Assembly (NCBI RefSeq): GCF_003234965.1
Contig: NZ_QKVK01000002.1
Location: 186,001 to 250,000, forward strand
Length of the DNA stretch: 64,000 nucleotides
Origin: Aestuariivirga litoralis
Lineage (GTDB): Bacteria; Pseudomonadota; Alphaproteobacteria; Rhizobiales; Aestuariivirgaceae
Direction of reading: 5' to 3'
Positions within the stretch are counted from its first letter, which is position 1; every line of letters starts with the position of its first letter. The notes below the pieces were generated by a model. It saw nothing but the letters and a program-made list of their open reading frames with translations. It ran no database searches and was not told the DNA's origin. Made by a program: the position numbers and the translations under genes. Positions 7,896 through 16,609 of the stretch are shown here, in pieces.

Positions 7896-10328
7896 CTACC
7901 TGCAGCCTTCGACGAAGGGGCCGGAGACCCAGAGCGAACCATTCTCATAGATGGTGGTACCGCTGTCGTCGGTGTAGCCGTGGGAGGCCTTGTCGGCGCT
8001 CAGCCGCGCGGTGGGCACCGCCAGATTGTTCACCTTCACGCTGCGGATGAACAGGTTGCGGTCTCCCGGATTGTCGGGGGTGCCCCAGAGATCGTTGACG
8101 AAGCGGATCTCGATGGCCTGCGGGCTGGTGCCGGCAGGAAGATCGATGGCAAAGGGCCTGGTGCTCGCGGCTGCCGCCTTCATCTCGGCCACGGACTCCG
8201 CGCCCGTCGCGGCGCGGCTCGCCAGTCCCGGAACGTCCACCGACGTGACCCTCTGTCCATCGACATAGACCTCGAAACGGGGTGGGGCCAGATATTGCGT
8301 GCCGCCGGCCTCGACCACCAGCGAGTCAATGGCGCAACCGGCCGGGGCCTTGGCGCCATCGTCGATCAGGCGCGCGATGCGGCGCTTCTGCGACTGCACC
8401 CAGCCGGCGATGGGCTGCAGCAGGGCCGTGGCGTCGCTGCTGCCCTCGACGTAGAGGTTCTTCGCTTCGCCCGGGTCCGCCGCGAGGTCATAGACCTCGA
8501 TGGCCCCGGTGTTGGCATTGAACATGACCTTGCGGTCGCCCTCGCGGTAGCCGAACTGCACGCCGCGCCAGGGGGCGAAGAAGAAGGTCTTGTCGGGCCT
8601 GTCGCGGCTGAACAGGCTGCGCCCCTGCCACTGCCCGGGCATCTTCAGCCCGAGAATGTCGAAGATGGTGGGCGCAATGTCGATGACGCCGCCCACCTTG
8701 CCATCGGTCTCGCCGTGGAACAGGTGGCGGTTGATCATGATCAGCGGGATATGGACGTTCTCGTCATAGATGGCGCTGGCGTGGCTGTAGGTGCCGTGCT
8801 CGCCGAAGGCCTCGCCATGGTCGCCCATGATGACGACCAGCGTCGAGTCGAGCCTGCCGGTGCGCTTCAGGTCGTCCAGCACCTTGCCCAGGGCCAGGTC
8901 GCCGATGCGGAGCGCGTTGAGGTAGGAGTTGAACTTCTCGTCATCCGAATAGTGGACGAGTTCCATGGCCTTGGCATCGCCGGTCTTGGCGGGGTCCTGC
9001 TCGGTGAAGGTCACCTGGTAGGGGTAGTGCGTCATGGCCGTGAACATCATCGCGAAGAAGGGCTTCTGCGAATCCTGGTTGATCCAGTCGACCGTCTGCC
9101 CGGCGGTGCACAGGTCGTTGTTGTAGTCGGCGTTCTGCCAGTCCTTGGTGCTCAGCCGGTAGGTGGGCAGGTCGCAGACCTGGCCGCGGAAATCCTGGAT
9201 CGCATCGAAGCCCTTGTTGAGCAGGAACTCGTCGACCCGCTGGAAGCGCGAATCCGCGCTCCAGAAGAAGCCGGTGCGGAAGCCGTTGCGCGCCAGCATG
9301 TTGGACAGCGAGTCGAGCCGCAAATAGGGATTGCTGCCGGTCATGCCGTGATAGGAGATGTCGTTGTACATCGACGCCAGCAGCGAGAACATGGTGTAGT
9401 TGGTCGATGGCGCGTGGGCGTAGATCTTGCTGAAGCGGATGGACTCCGCCGCATAGCTTGCGATGGTGGGCGTCACCGGATACTTGCCGCCGTAGGTCTC
9501 GACGTATTTCGCCGGCACCGACTCCATGATGTAGAGCAGCACGTTCTTCACCGGGTTGGGCGTCGGGGCCACGAAGGTCGAGCTTTCCGGCGGCCGCTCT
9601 TCGACGCTGGCAACGTCCGGATCGTTTGGATCGGCGGGCATGGTCAGCACCACCGGGGTGGGACTGAGCAGGGCCGACTCGACGAAATGCACCACCGGAT
9701 TCTGCAGCTTGTTGACCGGCAGCGCGCTGGCCTCCACGTGATAGCCAGAACCGACGGCGGCAATCCCGACACCGAGAACGACTGCGCCCAGTGCAATGCG
9801 ATGGCCCGTCGCGCCCAGGCCGTGCCACAGCCGGGCCGCGCCGAAGCCCAGCGCCAGCACCGCGACGATGGCCCCGGTGAGGATCGAGAAATCACGCAGG
9901 TTGAAGGCGTCCGACATGGCGTTGCGGGCATCGGCGTTCTGCAGGAAGTCGCCATAGACCAGCCACTGGAAGGTGAAGGGCTCGCCCAGCACCCGGACGA
10001 GGTTGATGTTGGCGAAGCCCCAGGCCAGCGCCACCGCCAGGGTGACGTAGAACAGCACCGCGACCAGGCCGCGGGCCAGCCGGTTCCGCCGCAGGAGCGC
10101 CAGGAGCGCCAGCGCCACCGCCGTCACCGAGGCGATGAACACGAGATCATAGAAACTGGCGGCAATCCCCGCCGGCACCGACTGGATCAGGCCCGCCGCA
10201 TCGTCCGGCGGTGCGATGATGACACCGCGGTAGGCCGACAGCACGAGCCATGCCAGGACGCCGGTGCAGATGAACTGCAGCGACATGTGGCGGGCACGGC
10301 GGTCGGGAGATGGGGATTGGCCAGTCAT
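7896..10328 (-). CDS. Membrane sulfatase/phosphoglycerol-transferase family protein with a carbohydrate-binding-like C-terminus
   Basis: An 810-residue protein with about five membrane segments in the first 200 residues, an alkaline-phosphatase-superfamily catalytic domain at about 260-600 and an extra C-terminal domain. The catalytic part shows YIMESVP (metal-binding Glu), STNYTMFSLL (probable Thr nucleophile) and MGDHGEAFGEHG (metal-binding Asp-His). This is the LTA-synthase/phosphoethanolamine-transferase layout, so it probably modifies a glycan or lipid in the periplasm. The C-terminal part contains FVNDLWGTP and RNLFIRSVKVNN, resembling the calcium-dependent CBM60/CBM36-type module. The ATG has AAGG upstream. 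The substrate is unknown. Confidence 0.85.
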   Translation of the reverse strand: MTGQSPSPDRRARHMSLQFICTGVLAWLVLSAYRGVIIAPPDDAAGLIQSVPAGIAASFYDLVFIASVTAVALALLALLRRNRLARGLVAVLFYVTLAVALAWGFANINLVRVLGEPFTFQWLVYGDFLQNADARNAMSDAFNLRDFSILTGAIVAVLALGFGAARLWHGLGATGHRIALGAVVLGVGIAAVGSGYHVEASALPVNKLQNPVVHFVESALLSPTPVVLTMPADPNDPDVASVEERPPESSTFVAPTPNPVKNVLLYIMESVPAKYVETYGGKYPVTPTIASYAAESIRFSKIYAHAPSTNYTMFSLLASMYNDISYHGMTGSNPYLRLDSLSNMLARNGFRTGFFWSADSRFQRVDEFLLNKGFDAIQDFRGQVCDLPTYRLSTKDWQNADYNNDLCTAGQTVDWINQDSQKPFFAMMFTAMTHYPYQVTFTEQDPAKTGDAKAMELVHYSDDEKFNSYLNALRIGDLALGKVLDDLKRTGRLDSTLVVIMGDHGEAFGEHGTYSHASAIYDENVHIPLIMINRHLFHGETDGKVGGVIDIAPTIFDILGLKMPGQWQGRSLFSRDRPDKTFFFAPWRGVQFGYREGDRKVMFNANTGAIEVYDLAADPGEAKNLYVEGSSDATALLQPIAGWVQSQKRRIARLIDDGAKAPAGCAIDSLVVEAGGTQYLAPPRFEVYVDGQRVTSVDVPGLASRAATGAESVAEMKAAAASTRPFAIDLPAGTSPQAIEIRFVNDLWGTPDNPGDRNLFIRSVKVNNLAVPTARLSADKASHGYTDDSGTTIYENGSLWVSGPFVEGCR

Positions 10329-10453
10329 TCATCAGCCTTCGCTTGCTGCCCGGAATGTAAGGAGCCGCTGCTTGGGTGCAAAGCATTGCGGTCAATCTCC
10401 GTTAATTGCTTGCCGGGGTGTACCCTCACCGGTCCGCGTTCTGCGACCCAGTG

Positions 10454-10482
10454 TTGCAAACCATTTCACGAGCCCCTATGCT
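10454..10482 (+). promoter_or_regulatory. Candidate sigma-70-type promoter for the 10529 membrane protein gene
   Basis: TTGCAA (10454-10459) and TATGCT (10477-10482) are separated by exactly 17 bases, about 47 bases upstream of the start codon. The spacing and position are good, and the hexamers are moderate matches. It lies in the 200 bp divergent gap with the sulfatase gene. Confidence 0.38.
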
Positions 10483-10528
10483 CTCCCCGCCGAAGAATGC
10501 TGAGGTTGCAGGGAGTTAGGGGCACACC

Positions 10529-11248
10529 ATGACAGGACCGAACCCGCAGGCGGAATACCTTGAGCTGAGGCGACTCCCGGAGAGCGTGCTGATCGCCCTC
10601 CTCTCCGTGGCGGCCGTGCTGGTCGTGGTGCACAGCGTGGTGAACTACTGCTGGGTCACCCAGGCCTGCGGCCCGCTGACGGCGCTCGACAACGCGTATG
10701 GCTACCTGTTCAACCTCAGCAACGAGACCAATGTGCCGACGTGGTTCTCGATCATCATCCTGTTCCTCGTGTCGCTCTGCACCCTGCCGATGATCCTCGA
10801 TTGCCGGCGCAAGGGCATTCCGGCGCTGGGCTGGTGGGGACTGTTCTTCATCTTCCTGCTGCTCTCGCTCGACGAGGAATCGGACCTGCATGGCATGCTG
10901 AAGGGGCTGGTGAAGGACCCCGGCTCGTTCGGCCTGCACAATGCGCTGTTCGCCTGGGTCATTCCCGGCGCGGTGATCGTGCTGGTGGTGGGCCTTGTCT
11001 ATCTGCGCTGGGTGTGGCGCCTTCCGGCGCGCACGCGCTGGCTGATCATCGCGGCCGGCGTGCTCTATGTGGGCGGCGCCCTGGTGATGGAACTGCTGGG
11101 CGGCATGATCGCCGACGACACCTACATGAAACCCGGTTACCTGGTGGTCTCGACGCTGGAGGAGTCCCTCGAAATGACCGGCGTGGTGGTGATGATCTAT
11201 GCCCTGCTCGATTACGCGCGGCAGCTCGGCATCGCGTTCCGCTTCTAG
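10529..11248 (+). CDS. Six-helix integral membrane protein, unknown function
   Basis: A 239-residue protein with about six predicted membrane helices: roughly 19-41, 70-90, 103-120, 145-165, 178-200 and 215-235. The loop after the third helix is strikingly acidic (LDEESDLHG). I recognise no family signature, although glutamates and histidines near membrane ends could bind a metal. It starts with ATG at 10529, its own candidate promoter lies upstream, and its stop codon abuts the stop of the convergent PAS gene with no base between. It is divergent from the sulfatase gene; no link between them is shown. Confidence 0.7.
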   Translation: MTGPNPQAEYLELRRLPESVLIALLSVAAVLVVVHSVVNYCWVTQACGPLTALDNAYGYLFNLSNETNVPTWFSIIILFLVSLCTLPMILDCRRKGIPALGWWGLFFIFLLLSLDEESDLHGMLKGLVKDPGSFGLHNALFAWVIPGAVIVLVVGLVYLRWVWRLPARTRWLIIAAGVLYVGGALVMELLGGMIADDTYMKPGYLVVSTLEESLEMTGVVVMIYALLDYARQLGIAFRF

Positions 11249-11821
11249 CTAGCCGGCGCTGGCCTGGCGCTGCTCGTCCTCGAGGCCGGAGAGGAAATAG
11301 TCGAGCCCCAGGATCATGCGGATGCCGGAACCGCTGGCGGCGGCGAGCGGCAGGCGGATCCAGTATTGCACCAGGTGTTCCTTGTTCACCCTGGGGCCGC
11401 GCACGATGCCCTGGGTCGGCTTGCCGTCGACCGCGGTGTGGCGGTAGGCTGTCATCCAGTAGTCACGCTTGGGGCCGAGGTCGAGATCGTCGATCATCAG
11501 GCCGGTGATCTCGCGGTCGAAGACGTCGCGCAGCCTGGTGCCGGCCAGCCGGATGCGGGAGGCCTCCAGCCGGTCGCTCACGTCGATCAGGCTGATATAG
11601 GGAAGCAGCCTCGGAATGTCGGCGGGGTTGATGTCGGACCGGCCGGGCAATGCGCCCTTTGCAGCCCGCGACAGCCAGTAGTCATAAAGCTGCCTTTGCT
11701 CGGGCACCACCAGCTGTGCCCTGAACGCTATGTTGACCGAACCTGTAGCCAACGCCGCCCCTTGCGAATCGATGCCCTGCCCAAACGAGTCGTTTATGAA
11801 TCGTGAACGGCTGATCCGCAA
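11249..11821 (-). CDS. PAS_5 domain protein
   Basis: A 190-residue protein belonging to the PAS_5 (PF07310) family of alphaproteobacteria. Recognisable parts are LYDYWLSRAAKGALPGRSD, the ADIPRLLPYISLIDV core and the central RIRLAGTRLRDVFDREITG. The family has a PAS-like fold with no attached output domain and no known ligand. The first 40 residues are not part of the domain. It is co-directional with mucR just upstream (34 bp gap to the mucR stop) but the mucR transcript would run into it. The stop codon directly abuts that of the convergent membrane protein gene. Confidence 0.82.
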   Translation of the reverse strand: MRISRSRFINDSFGQGIDSQGAALATGSVNIAFRAQLVVPEQRQLYDYWLSRAAKGALPGRSDINPADIPRLLPYISLIDVSDRLEASRIRLAGTRLRDVFDREITGLMIDDLDLGPKRDYWMTAYRHTAVDGKPTQGIVRGPRVNKEHLVQYWIRLPLAAASGSGIRMILGLDYFLSGLEDEQRQASAG

Positions 11822-11855
11822 GAGTCAGGCACGGCAAAATCCTTGATACGATCGC

Positions 11856-12260
11856 TCAGCGTGCCTTGCGCTGCCCGAGCCCCATGTTCTTGGCCAGCTT
11901 GGAGCGCGAATTGGCATAGTTCGGCGCCACCATGGGATAGTCCGCCGGCAGGTTCCACTTCTCGCGATACTGTTCGGGCGTGAGGTTGAAGTGGGTGCGC
12001 AGGTGGCGCTTCAGCGACTTGAACTTCTTGCCGTCCTCGAGGCAGATCAGGTAGTCCGGCGTGATCGACTTCCTGACGTTCACCGCCGGCTTCGGCTCAT
12101 GGGCGTCGTCCTTGCGGGCCGGCGTGCCGGCAACCTGTTCCAGCGCCTTGTGCACTTCGGTGATGAGCCTTGGCAGGTCCGCCTGTTCCACCCCGTTGCG
12201 CCCGACATAGGCGGCCACGATCTGGGCTGCCAGTTCGATGAGCGAGGTCTTGTTGTCCAT
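11856..12260 (-). CDS. mucR: MucR/Ros family zinc-finger transcriptional regulator
   Basis: A 134-residue member of the MucR/Ros family, which binds AT-rich DNA and represses exopolysaccharide, motility or virulence genes in Rhizobiales. The finger is CLEDGKKFKSLKRHLRTH, giving a C-x2-D-x9-H-x3-H ligand set with aspartate in place of the second cysteine, as in other MucR proteins. After it come LTPEQYREKW and the MVAPNYA segment. The ATG at 12260 is the family start; a longer frame upstream would overlap the DUF2336 gene. Alphaproteobacteria often carry several paralogues, so this need not be the main MucR. Confidence 0.92.
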   Translation of the reverse strand: MDNKTSLIELAAQIVAAYVGRNGVEQADLPRLITEVHKALEQVAGTPARKDDAHEPKPAVNVRKSITPDYLICLEDGKKFKSLKRHLRTHFNLTPEQYREKWNLPADYPMVAPNYANSRSKLAKNMGLGQRKAR

Positions 12261-12333
12261 GTGCGGCCGGCCTTCCCGATTCAGGCCATAGTGTTTAGGC
12301 GAGCGCCGCGGCTTCAACAAGGCCCGGGCGGCG

Positions 12334-13536
12334 TCAGGCGGGCTGGACATAGGGCCCTGCCCTGCGGGCGAACCAGTCCCAGTAGATCAGCAGGACCCGC
12401 GCCTTGCTGAAGGACAGCGCATCGAACACCGCCTTCAGCTCCGCCTGCGGGCGGTCCTCACGCAGCAGGCCGGTGCCGGTGCGGATGCGGTCCAGCGCCT
12501 CGTCGAAGCGGGCGCGGCTGAGCCCCAGGGCCTTCAGCAGCACCACCAGCGCCTCGCCCTCGGCATCGGCGAAGATGCGTTCCACCGTCTCCACCTCGGC
12601 GCCCGCAAGCCCGGCGAGGCGGCGCACCGTCAGGTCGCGCTTGCCGGTGAACAGGGGCCCGAGTGCCGCATCGAAATCGGCGGCGGAAACCGGCCCCTCC
12701 GGCAGCGCCGGCGCCTGGGTGGCGGCGGTCCCGATCGACAGGATGCGGCCGAGCGTGACGGAATCCGACAGGAAGCGCGCGGTAATCACCCGGCGCAGCT
12801 CCGGCGGCAGCCGCCAGAACAGGTCGAGCGCCACGGCGAGAGGCAGGTCGGTGCGCATGGCCAGCGGCGCCTGCAGGCCGGGATGCTCCCCCGCCAGCCG
12901 CGAGATGCCGAGAAAGGCCTGGAACGACAATTCGGCGCCCGGGTTGCGCAGCAGCGCCAGCAGGCTCAGTAGGTCACCGGAGGCCACGATGTGGTCGGCC
13001 AGCGCCGATGACACGCTGCGGCGCTTGGCGAGCAGGCGCAGCCGCTCCGGCCCGGCGCCCCCGTGGCAGGAGGCGAGCAGGTCGCCCTCGGCGACATGGG
13101 CGCTGCGCTCCAGCACCACGCCGCCCACGTCCGGCCGCGGGTCCCGCACCAGCCGCGACACCAGGAGGGCGGGCGGCGAATCCATGGCGGCGATGCGTTC
13201 GGCCAGGGTAACGAGGCTCCGATGGGAGAGGCGGGGCAGCAGCAGGAGCAGCGTATCACCCGCGAGGCTGCGCTCCTGTGGCGGCAGGTCCACCGCGCCC
13301 CACATGATGTCGAGCAGCGCCACCGCGGCATCGCCGGCATCGGCCGGAGGGGGCGGCGTGGCGGGCGGGGGCGGCGCAGGAGCCGGGCCCGCCAGCGGCG
13401 ATTCCGGCTCCCCGGGCCCTTCGGGCATGGTGCCGGGAGAGGCCCGGCGCAGCCGGGCCGTGAGCAGCCGGAAAGACTGCACCGTCCCGCGGCGCGGGGA
13501 TGGTTCTCCTTCCAGGATGGGCGCTTCGGGCTGCAT
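12334..13536 (-). CDS. DUF2336 domain protein
   Basis: A 400-residue cytoplasmic protein with a proline/alanine-rich region (about residues 40-70) followed by helical repeat-like sequence that fits DUF2336. The C-terminal part (TGKRDLTVRRLAGLAGAEVE and LVVLLKALGLSRARFDEALD) is the most typical. DUF2336 proteins occur next to signalling genes in alphaproteobacteria, and their role is unknown. The gene lies just upstream of mucR on the same strand with a 73 bp gap. The ATG at 13536 is the first good start after the 197 bp divergent gap. Confidence 0.78.
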   Translation of the reverse strand: MQPEAPILEGEPSPRRGTVQSFRLLTARLRRASPGTMPEGPGEPESPLAGPAPAPPPPATPPPPADAGDAAVALLDIMWGAVDLPPQERSLAGDTLLLLLPRLSHRSLVTLAERIAAMDSPPALLVSRLVRDPRPDVGGVVLERSAHVAEGDLLASCHGGAGPERLRLLAKRRSVSSALADHIVASGDLLSLLALLRNPGAELSFQAFLGISRLAGEHPGLQAPLAMRTDLPLAVALDLFWRLPPELRRVITARFLSDSVTLGRILSIGTAATQAPALPEGPVSAADFDAALGPLFTGKRDLTVRRLAGLAGAEVETVERIFADAEGEALVVLLKALGLSRARFDEALDRIRTGTGLLREDRPQAELKAVFDALSFSKARVLLIYWDWFARRAGPYVQPA

Positions 13537-13732
13537 GTGATCCTCGCCCGCCCACTCAGCACCCGAGACTTGAGGATTTTGTTAAAACTTGAGGTTTTGT
13601 CTTTCGCCACATCCGGCGACGTGGCGGCATGCTTAACCGGAGCTTTCCGCCGGCGGCCGCTACGGGCAGGAGCTTCACTTTTGGCCGGCGATCGCCCACA
13701 TTGCCGGGCGAAACGAGCCACGAAAGCTGATC

Positions 13733-15820
13733 ATGACGAATATCCCGAAGCCGCCGCGGGCGGAAAAGCGCCCGCGCGTGGAAACCTGGCACGGCTACGA
13801 AAAGCGCGACGACTATCACTGGCTCAAGGCGCCGAACTGGCAGGAGGTGATGCATGATCCCTCCGTGCTGCCGGCCGAGATCCGCGCCTTCCTCGAGGGC
13901 GAGAACGCCTACCACGAAGCCGTCATGGCCGACACCGTGGCGCTGCAGGATAAGCTCTTCGCCGAGATGAAGGGGCGCATCAGGGAGGACGATTCCTCGG
14001 TGCCCGCCCCCGATGGCGCGTGGGATTACTATTCGAGCTACGTCACCGGCGGCCAGCATCCGCGCTATTGCCGCAAGCCGCGCGGCAAGGACGGGCCGGA
14101 ACAGGTGCTGCTCGATGGCAATGAACTCGCCAAGAGCCGCGACTACTTCCGCTTCGGCGGCATCGACCTCTCGCCGGACCAGGGCCTCATCGCCTGGTCC
14201 TTCGACGGCAATGGCTCGGAGTTCTACGAGCTCCATGTGCGCGATGCCGCCACGGGCGCCGAGCACAAGGACGTGCTGGAGAACACCGCCGGCGAGGCGA
14301 CATGGACCGCCGACGGCAAGAGCTTCTTCTACACGCTGCAGGACGAGAACCACCGGCCGCTCAAGACCTTCCGCCATGTTCTGGGGACGGAGCAATCCGC
14401 CGATGAGCTGGTCTACGAGGAGAAGGACACCGGCAAGTTCACCGGCCTGGGCAAGACCAATTCGGAGAAGTGGATCACCATCGACATCCACGACCATGAC
14501 ACCTCCGAGATCTGGCTGATCGACGCGGAGAAGCCGGACGCGAAGCCACACCTCGTGGCGCCCCGCGTCGAGGGCCTCGAGTATGACATCGAGCACAGGG
14601 GCGGGCAGTTCATCATCCGCACCAACGAGGGCGGGGCCGAGGACTACAAGCTGGTCACGGCACCCGTCTCGAACCCTGCCAGGGAGAACTGGGCCGACCT
14701 GATCCCGCACCGGCCCGGCATCTTCATCGTCTCTTACATCGTGCTGAAGGACTGGCTGATCCGCATGGAGCGCGAGAATGCGCTGCCGCGCATCGTGGTG
14801 CGCAACATGACGAGCGGCGAGGAACACGCCATCGCCTTCGCCGAGGAGGCCTATTCGCTGGGCTTCGGCGAGATGCGCGAGTTCGACACCGACACGCTGC
14901 GCTTCACCTATTCCTCGCCCACCACGCCGGCACAGGTCTTCGACTACGACATGAAGACCCGCACGCGCGTGCTGCGCAAGACGCAGGAGGTGCCGAGCGG
15001 GCACGACCCGTCGCACTACGTGACGCGCCGCCTGATGGCGCCCGCGCATGACGGCGAGACGATCCCCGTCACGCTGCTCTACCGCAAGGGCACGAAGCTC
15101 GATGGCTCCGCCCCCCTGTGGCTCTATGGCTATGGCTCCTACGGCATATCCATTCCGGCGGGCTTCAACACCAACATCCTGTCGCTCGTCGACCGCGGCT
15201 TCATCTATGCCACCGCGCATATCCGCGGCGGGCAGGAAAAGGGCCGCCGCTGGTACAAGACCGGCAAGATGGAGATGAAGCAGAACAGCTTCCGCGACTT
15301 CATCTCGGTTGCCGAATTCCTGATCAGGGAGAACTTCACCCGCAAGGGCAACATCGTGGCGCAGGGCGGCAGTGCCGGGGGCATGTTGATGGGGGCTGTC
15401 GCCAACATGGCGCCGGACCTGTTCCGCGGCGTGATCGCGGAGGTGCCTTTCGTCGACGTGCTGACCACCATGCTCGACGACACGCTGCCGCTGACGCCTC
15501 CGGAATGGCCCGAATGGGGAAATCCGATCGAGTCGAAGCAGGCCTACGAGAACATCATGGCCTATTCCCCTTATGACCGGGTGGAGGCCAAGGCCTATCC
15601 CAACATCCTCGCGGTCGGCGGCCTCACCGACCCGCGCGTCACCTACTGGGAGCCGGCCAAGTGGGTGGCACGCTTGCGTGAACTGAAGACCGACGACAAC
15701 CTGCTGCTGTTCAAGACCAACATGGGTGCCGGCCACGGCGGCGCCTCGGGCCGCTTCGACCGGCTGAAGGAAGTGGCCTTCGTCTATGCCTTCGGGCTGA
15801 AGGTGGCGGGGCTGGCTTAG
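13733..15820 (+). CDS. ptrB: Oligopeptidase B-like prolyl oligopeptidase family peptidase (S9A)
   Basis: A 695-residue cytoplasmic serine peptidase. It has an N-terminal beta-propeller domain (to about residue 410) and a C-terminal alpha/beta-hydrolase domain. The nucleophile is the Ser of GGSAGG, the Asp is in GLTDPRVTYWEP and the His in GAGHGGASGR. The segments RGGQEKGRRWY and YGSYGISIPAGFN are typical of oligopeptidase B, which cleaves short peptides after basic residues. The start has the expected PKPPRAEKRPRVE N-terminus. The following gene is separated by an inverted repeat, so the gene is probably transcribed alone. Confidence 0.92.
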   Translation: MTNIPKPPRAEKRPRVETWHGYEKRDDYHWLKAPNWQEVMHDPSVLPAEIRAFLEGENAYHEAVMADTVALQDKLFAEMKGRIREDDSSVPAPDGAWDYYSSYVTGGQHPRYCRKPRGKDGPEQVLLDGNELAKSRDYFRFGGIDLSPDQGLIAWSFDGNGSEFYELHVRDAATGAEHKDVLENTAGEATWTADGKSFFYTLQDENHRPLKTFRHVLGTEQSADELVYEEKDTGKFTGLGKTNSEKWITIDIHDHDTSEIWLIDAEKPDAKPHLVAPRVEGLEYDIEHRGGQFIIRTNEGGAEDYKLVTAPVSNPARENWADLIPHRPGIFIVSYIVLKDWLIRMERENALPRIVVRNMTSGEEHAIAFAEEAYSLGFGEMREFDTDTLRFTYSSPTTPAQVFDYDMKTRTRVLRKTQEVPSGHDPSHYVTRRLMAPAHDGETIPVTLLYRKGTKLDGSAPLWLYGYGSYGISIPAGFNTNILSLVDRGFIYATAHIRGGQEKGRRWYKTGKMEMKQNSFRDFISVAEFLIRENFTRKGNIVAQGGSAGGMLMGAVANMAPDLFRGVIAEVPFVDVLTTMLDDTLPLTPPEWPEWGNPIESKQAYENIMAYSPYDRVEAKAYPNILAVGGLTDPRVTYWEPAKWVARLRELKTDDNLLLFKTNMGAGHGGASGRFDRLKEVAFVYAFGLKVAGLA

Positions 15821-15830
15821 TCGCATTGAG

Positions 15831-15948
15831 TTTCCCTCCCCCTTGTGGGGAGGGATCAAGGGTGGGGTTGGCGCCGGGTGACGGATGTATGAGTTCGGCC
15901 ACTGGCATCACCCCCACCCCTACCCCTCCCCACAAGGGGGAGGGGAAA
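15831..15948. repeat. Interspersed inverted repeat family C, copy 1
   Basis: A 118 bp element whose ends are inverted copies: TTTCCCTCCCCCTTGTGGGG at the left and its complement at the right, with a second inner pair (AGGGTGGGG and CCCCCACCCC). A second copy at 58900-59018 is almost identical in the arms but differs in the central loop. It fills the gap between two genes on the plus strand, so it may act as terminator or mRNA-processing site (inference). Confidence 0.88.
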
Positions 15949-15974
15949 CATGATCGATATGTGAGAACACGCCG

Positions 15975-16526
15975 ATGCTCGTCGAAACCCAGAAATCCAC
16001 CCTGCTCCTCGTGGACATGCAGGAGCGCCTGCTGCCCGCCATGACGGGCGGCGCGGAGGCGGAGGCGCGCTGCGCGATCCTGCTCAAGGCGGCGAAGGCG
16101 CTCTCGGTGCCCGTCACCGTCTCCGAGCAGTACCCCAAGGGCCTCGGCCGCACCGTGCCGGGCCTTGCCGCCGAAATCGGCAATGCGCCGGTCTTCGAGA
16201 AGACCGCATTCTCCTGCTGGCGCGACCAGGGGCTGAAGGACCACCTGATCGTGCACCACGAGGCGGGCCGGCCGCTGGTCATCCTCGCGGGGATCGAGGC
16301 CCATGTCTGCGTCATGCAGACGGCGGCTGATCTCTCGGCTGCCGGATTTGGGGTGATCGCGGTGGCGGATGCCATGGCCTCGCGCGCGGCCTCATCCCAC
16401 AACCTGGCGCTGGAGCGCATGCGCCAGCACGGGGTTCAGGTGGTGAACACCGAAATGGTGGTGTTCGAACTGCTGGGCCGGGCCGGGACGGCAGAATTCA
16501 AGGCCCTGTCGGCACTTGTGCGCTGA
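15975..16526 (+). CDS. Isochorismatase-like cysteine hydrolase
   Basis: A 183-residue member of the isochorismatase-like hydrolase superfamily. The catalytic triad is visible: Asp in LLLVDMQERLLPA, Lys in VFEKTAFSC and Cys in GIEAHVCVMQTA, with a cis-peptide Ile-Glu just before. The family includes amidases, nicotinamidase and unassigned housekeeping hydrolases; the sequence resembles the short YcaC-like type more than nicotinamidase, but the substrate cannot be told. It follows an inverted repeat and is followed by glutaryl-CoA dehydrogenase 84 bp later on the same strand. Confidence 0.85.
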   Translation: MLVETQKSTLLLVDMQERLLPAMTGGAEAEARCAILLKAAKALSVPVTVSEQYPKGLGRTVPGLAAEIGNAPVFEKTAFSCWRDQGLKDHLIVHHEAGRPLVILAGIEAHVCVMQTAADLSAAGFGVIAVADAMASRAASSHNLALERMRQHGVQVVNTEMVVFELLGRAGTAEFKALSALVR

Positions 16527-16609
16527 GCGCAAAGTGATCCGTCATTTCGCCGAATTGACAATTCCATCGGGCGTTGCTCTCTAGGCCGCCAGAAAAGGGG
16601 AGTTTCACG

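Noticed and set aside
7980-10532. Long open frame on the plus strand opposite the sulfatase gene
   Set aside because: It is antisense to a gene with clear catalytic motifs and a ribosome site; its protein is low-complexity and histidine/glutamine/glycine-rich, typical of an antisense frame in high-GC DNA.
13556-15859. Long minus-strand frame opposite oligopeptidase B
   Set aside because: Antisense of a secure S9A peptidase; the translated product has no motif and is rich in Leu, Arg and Val.
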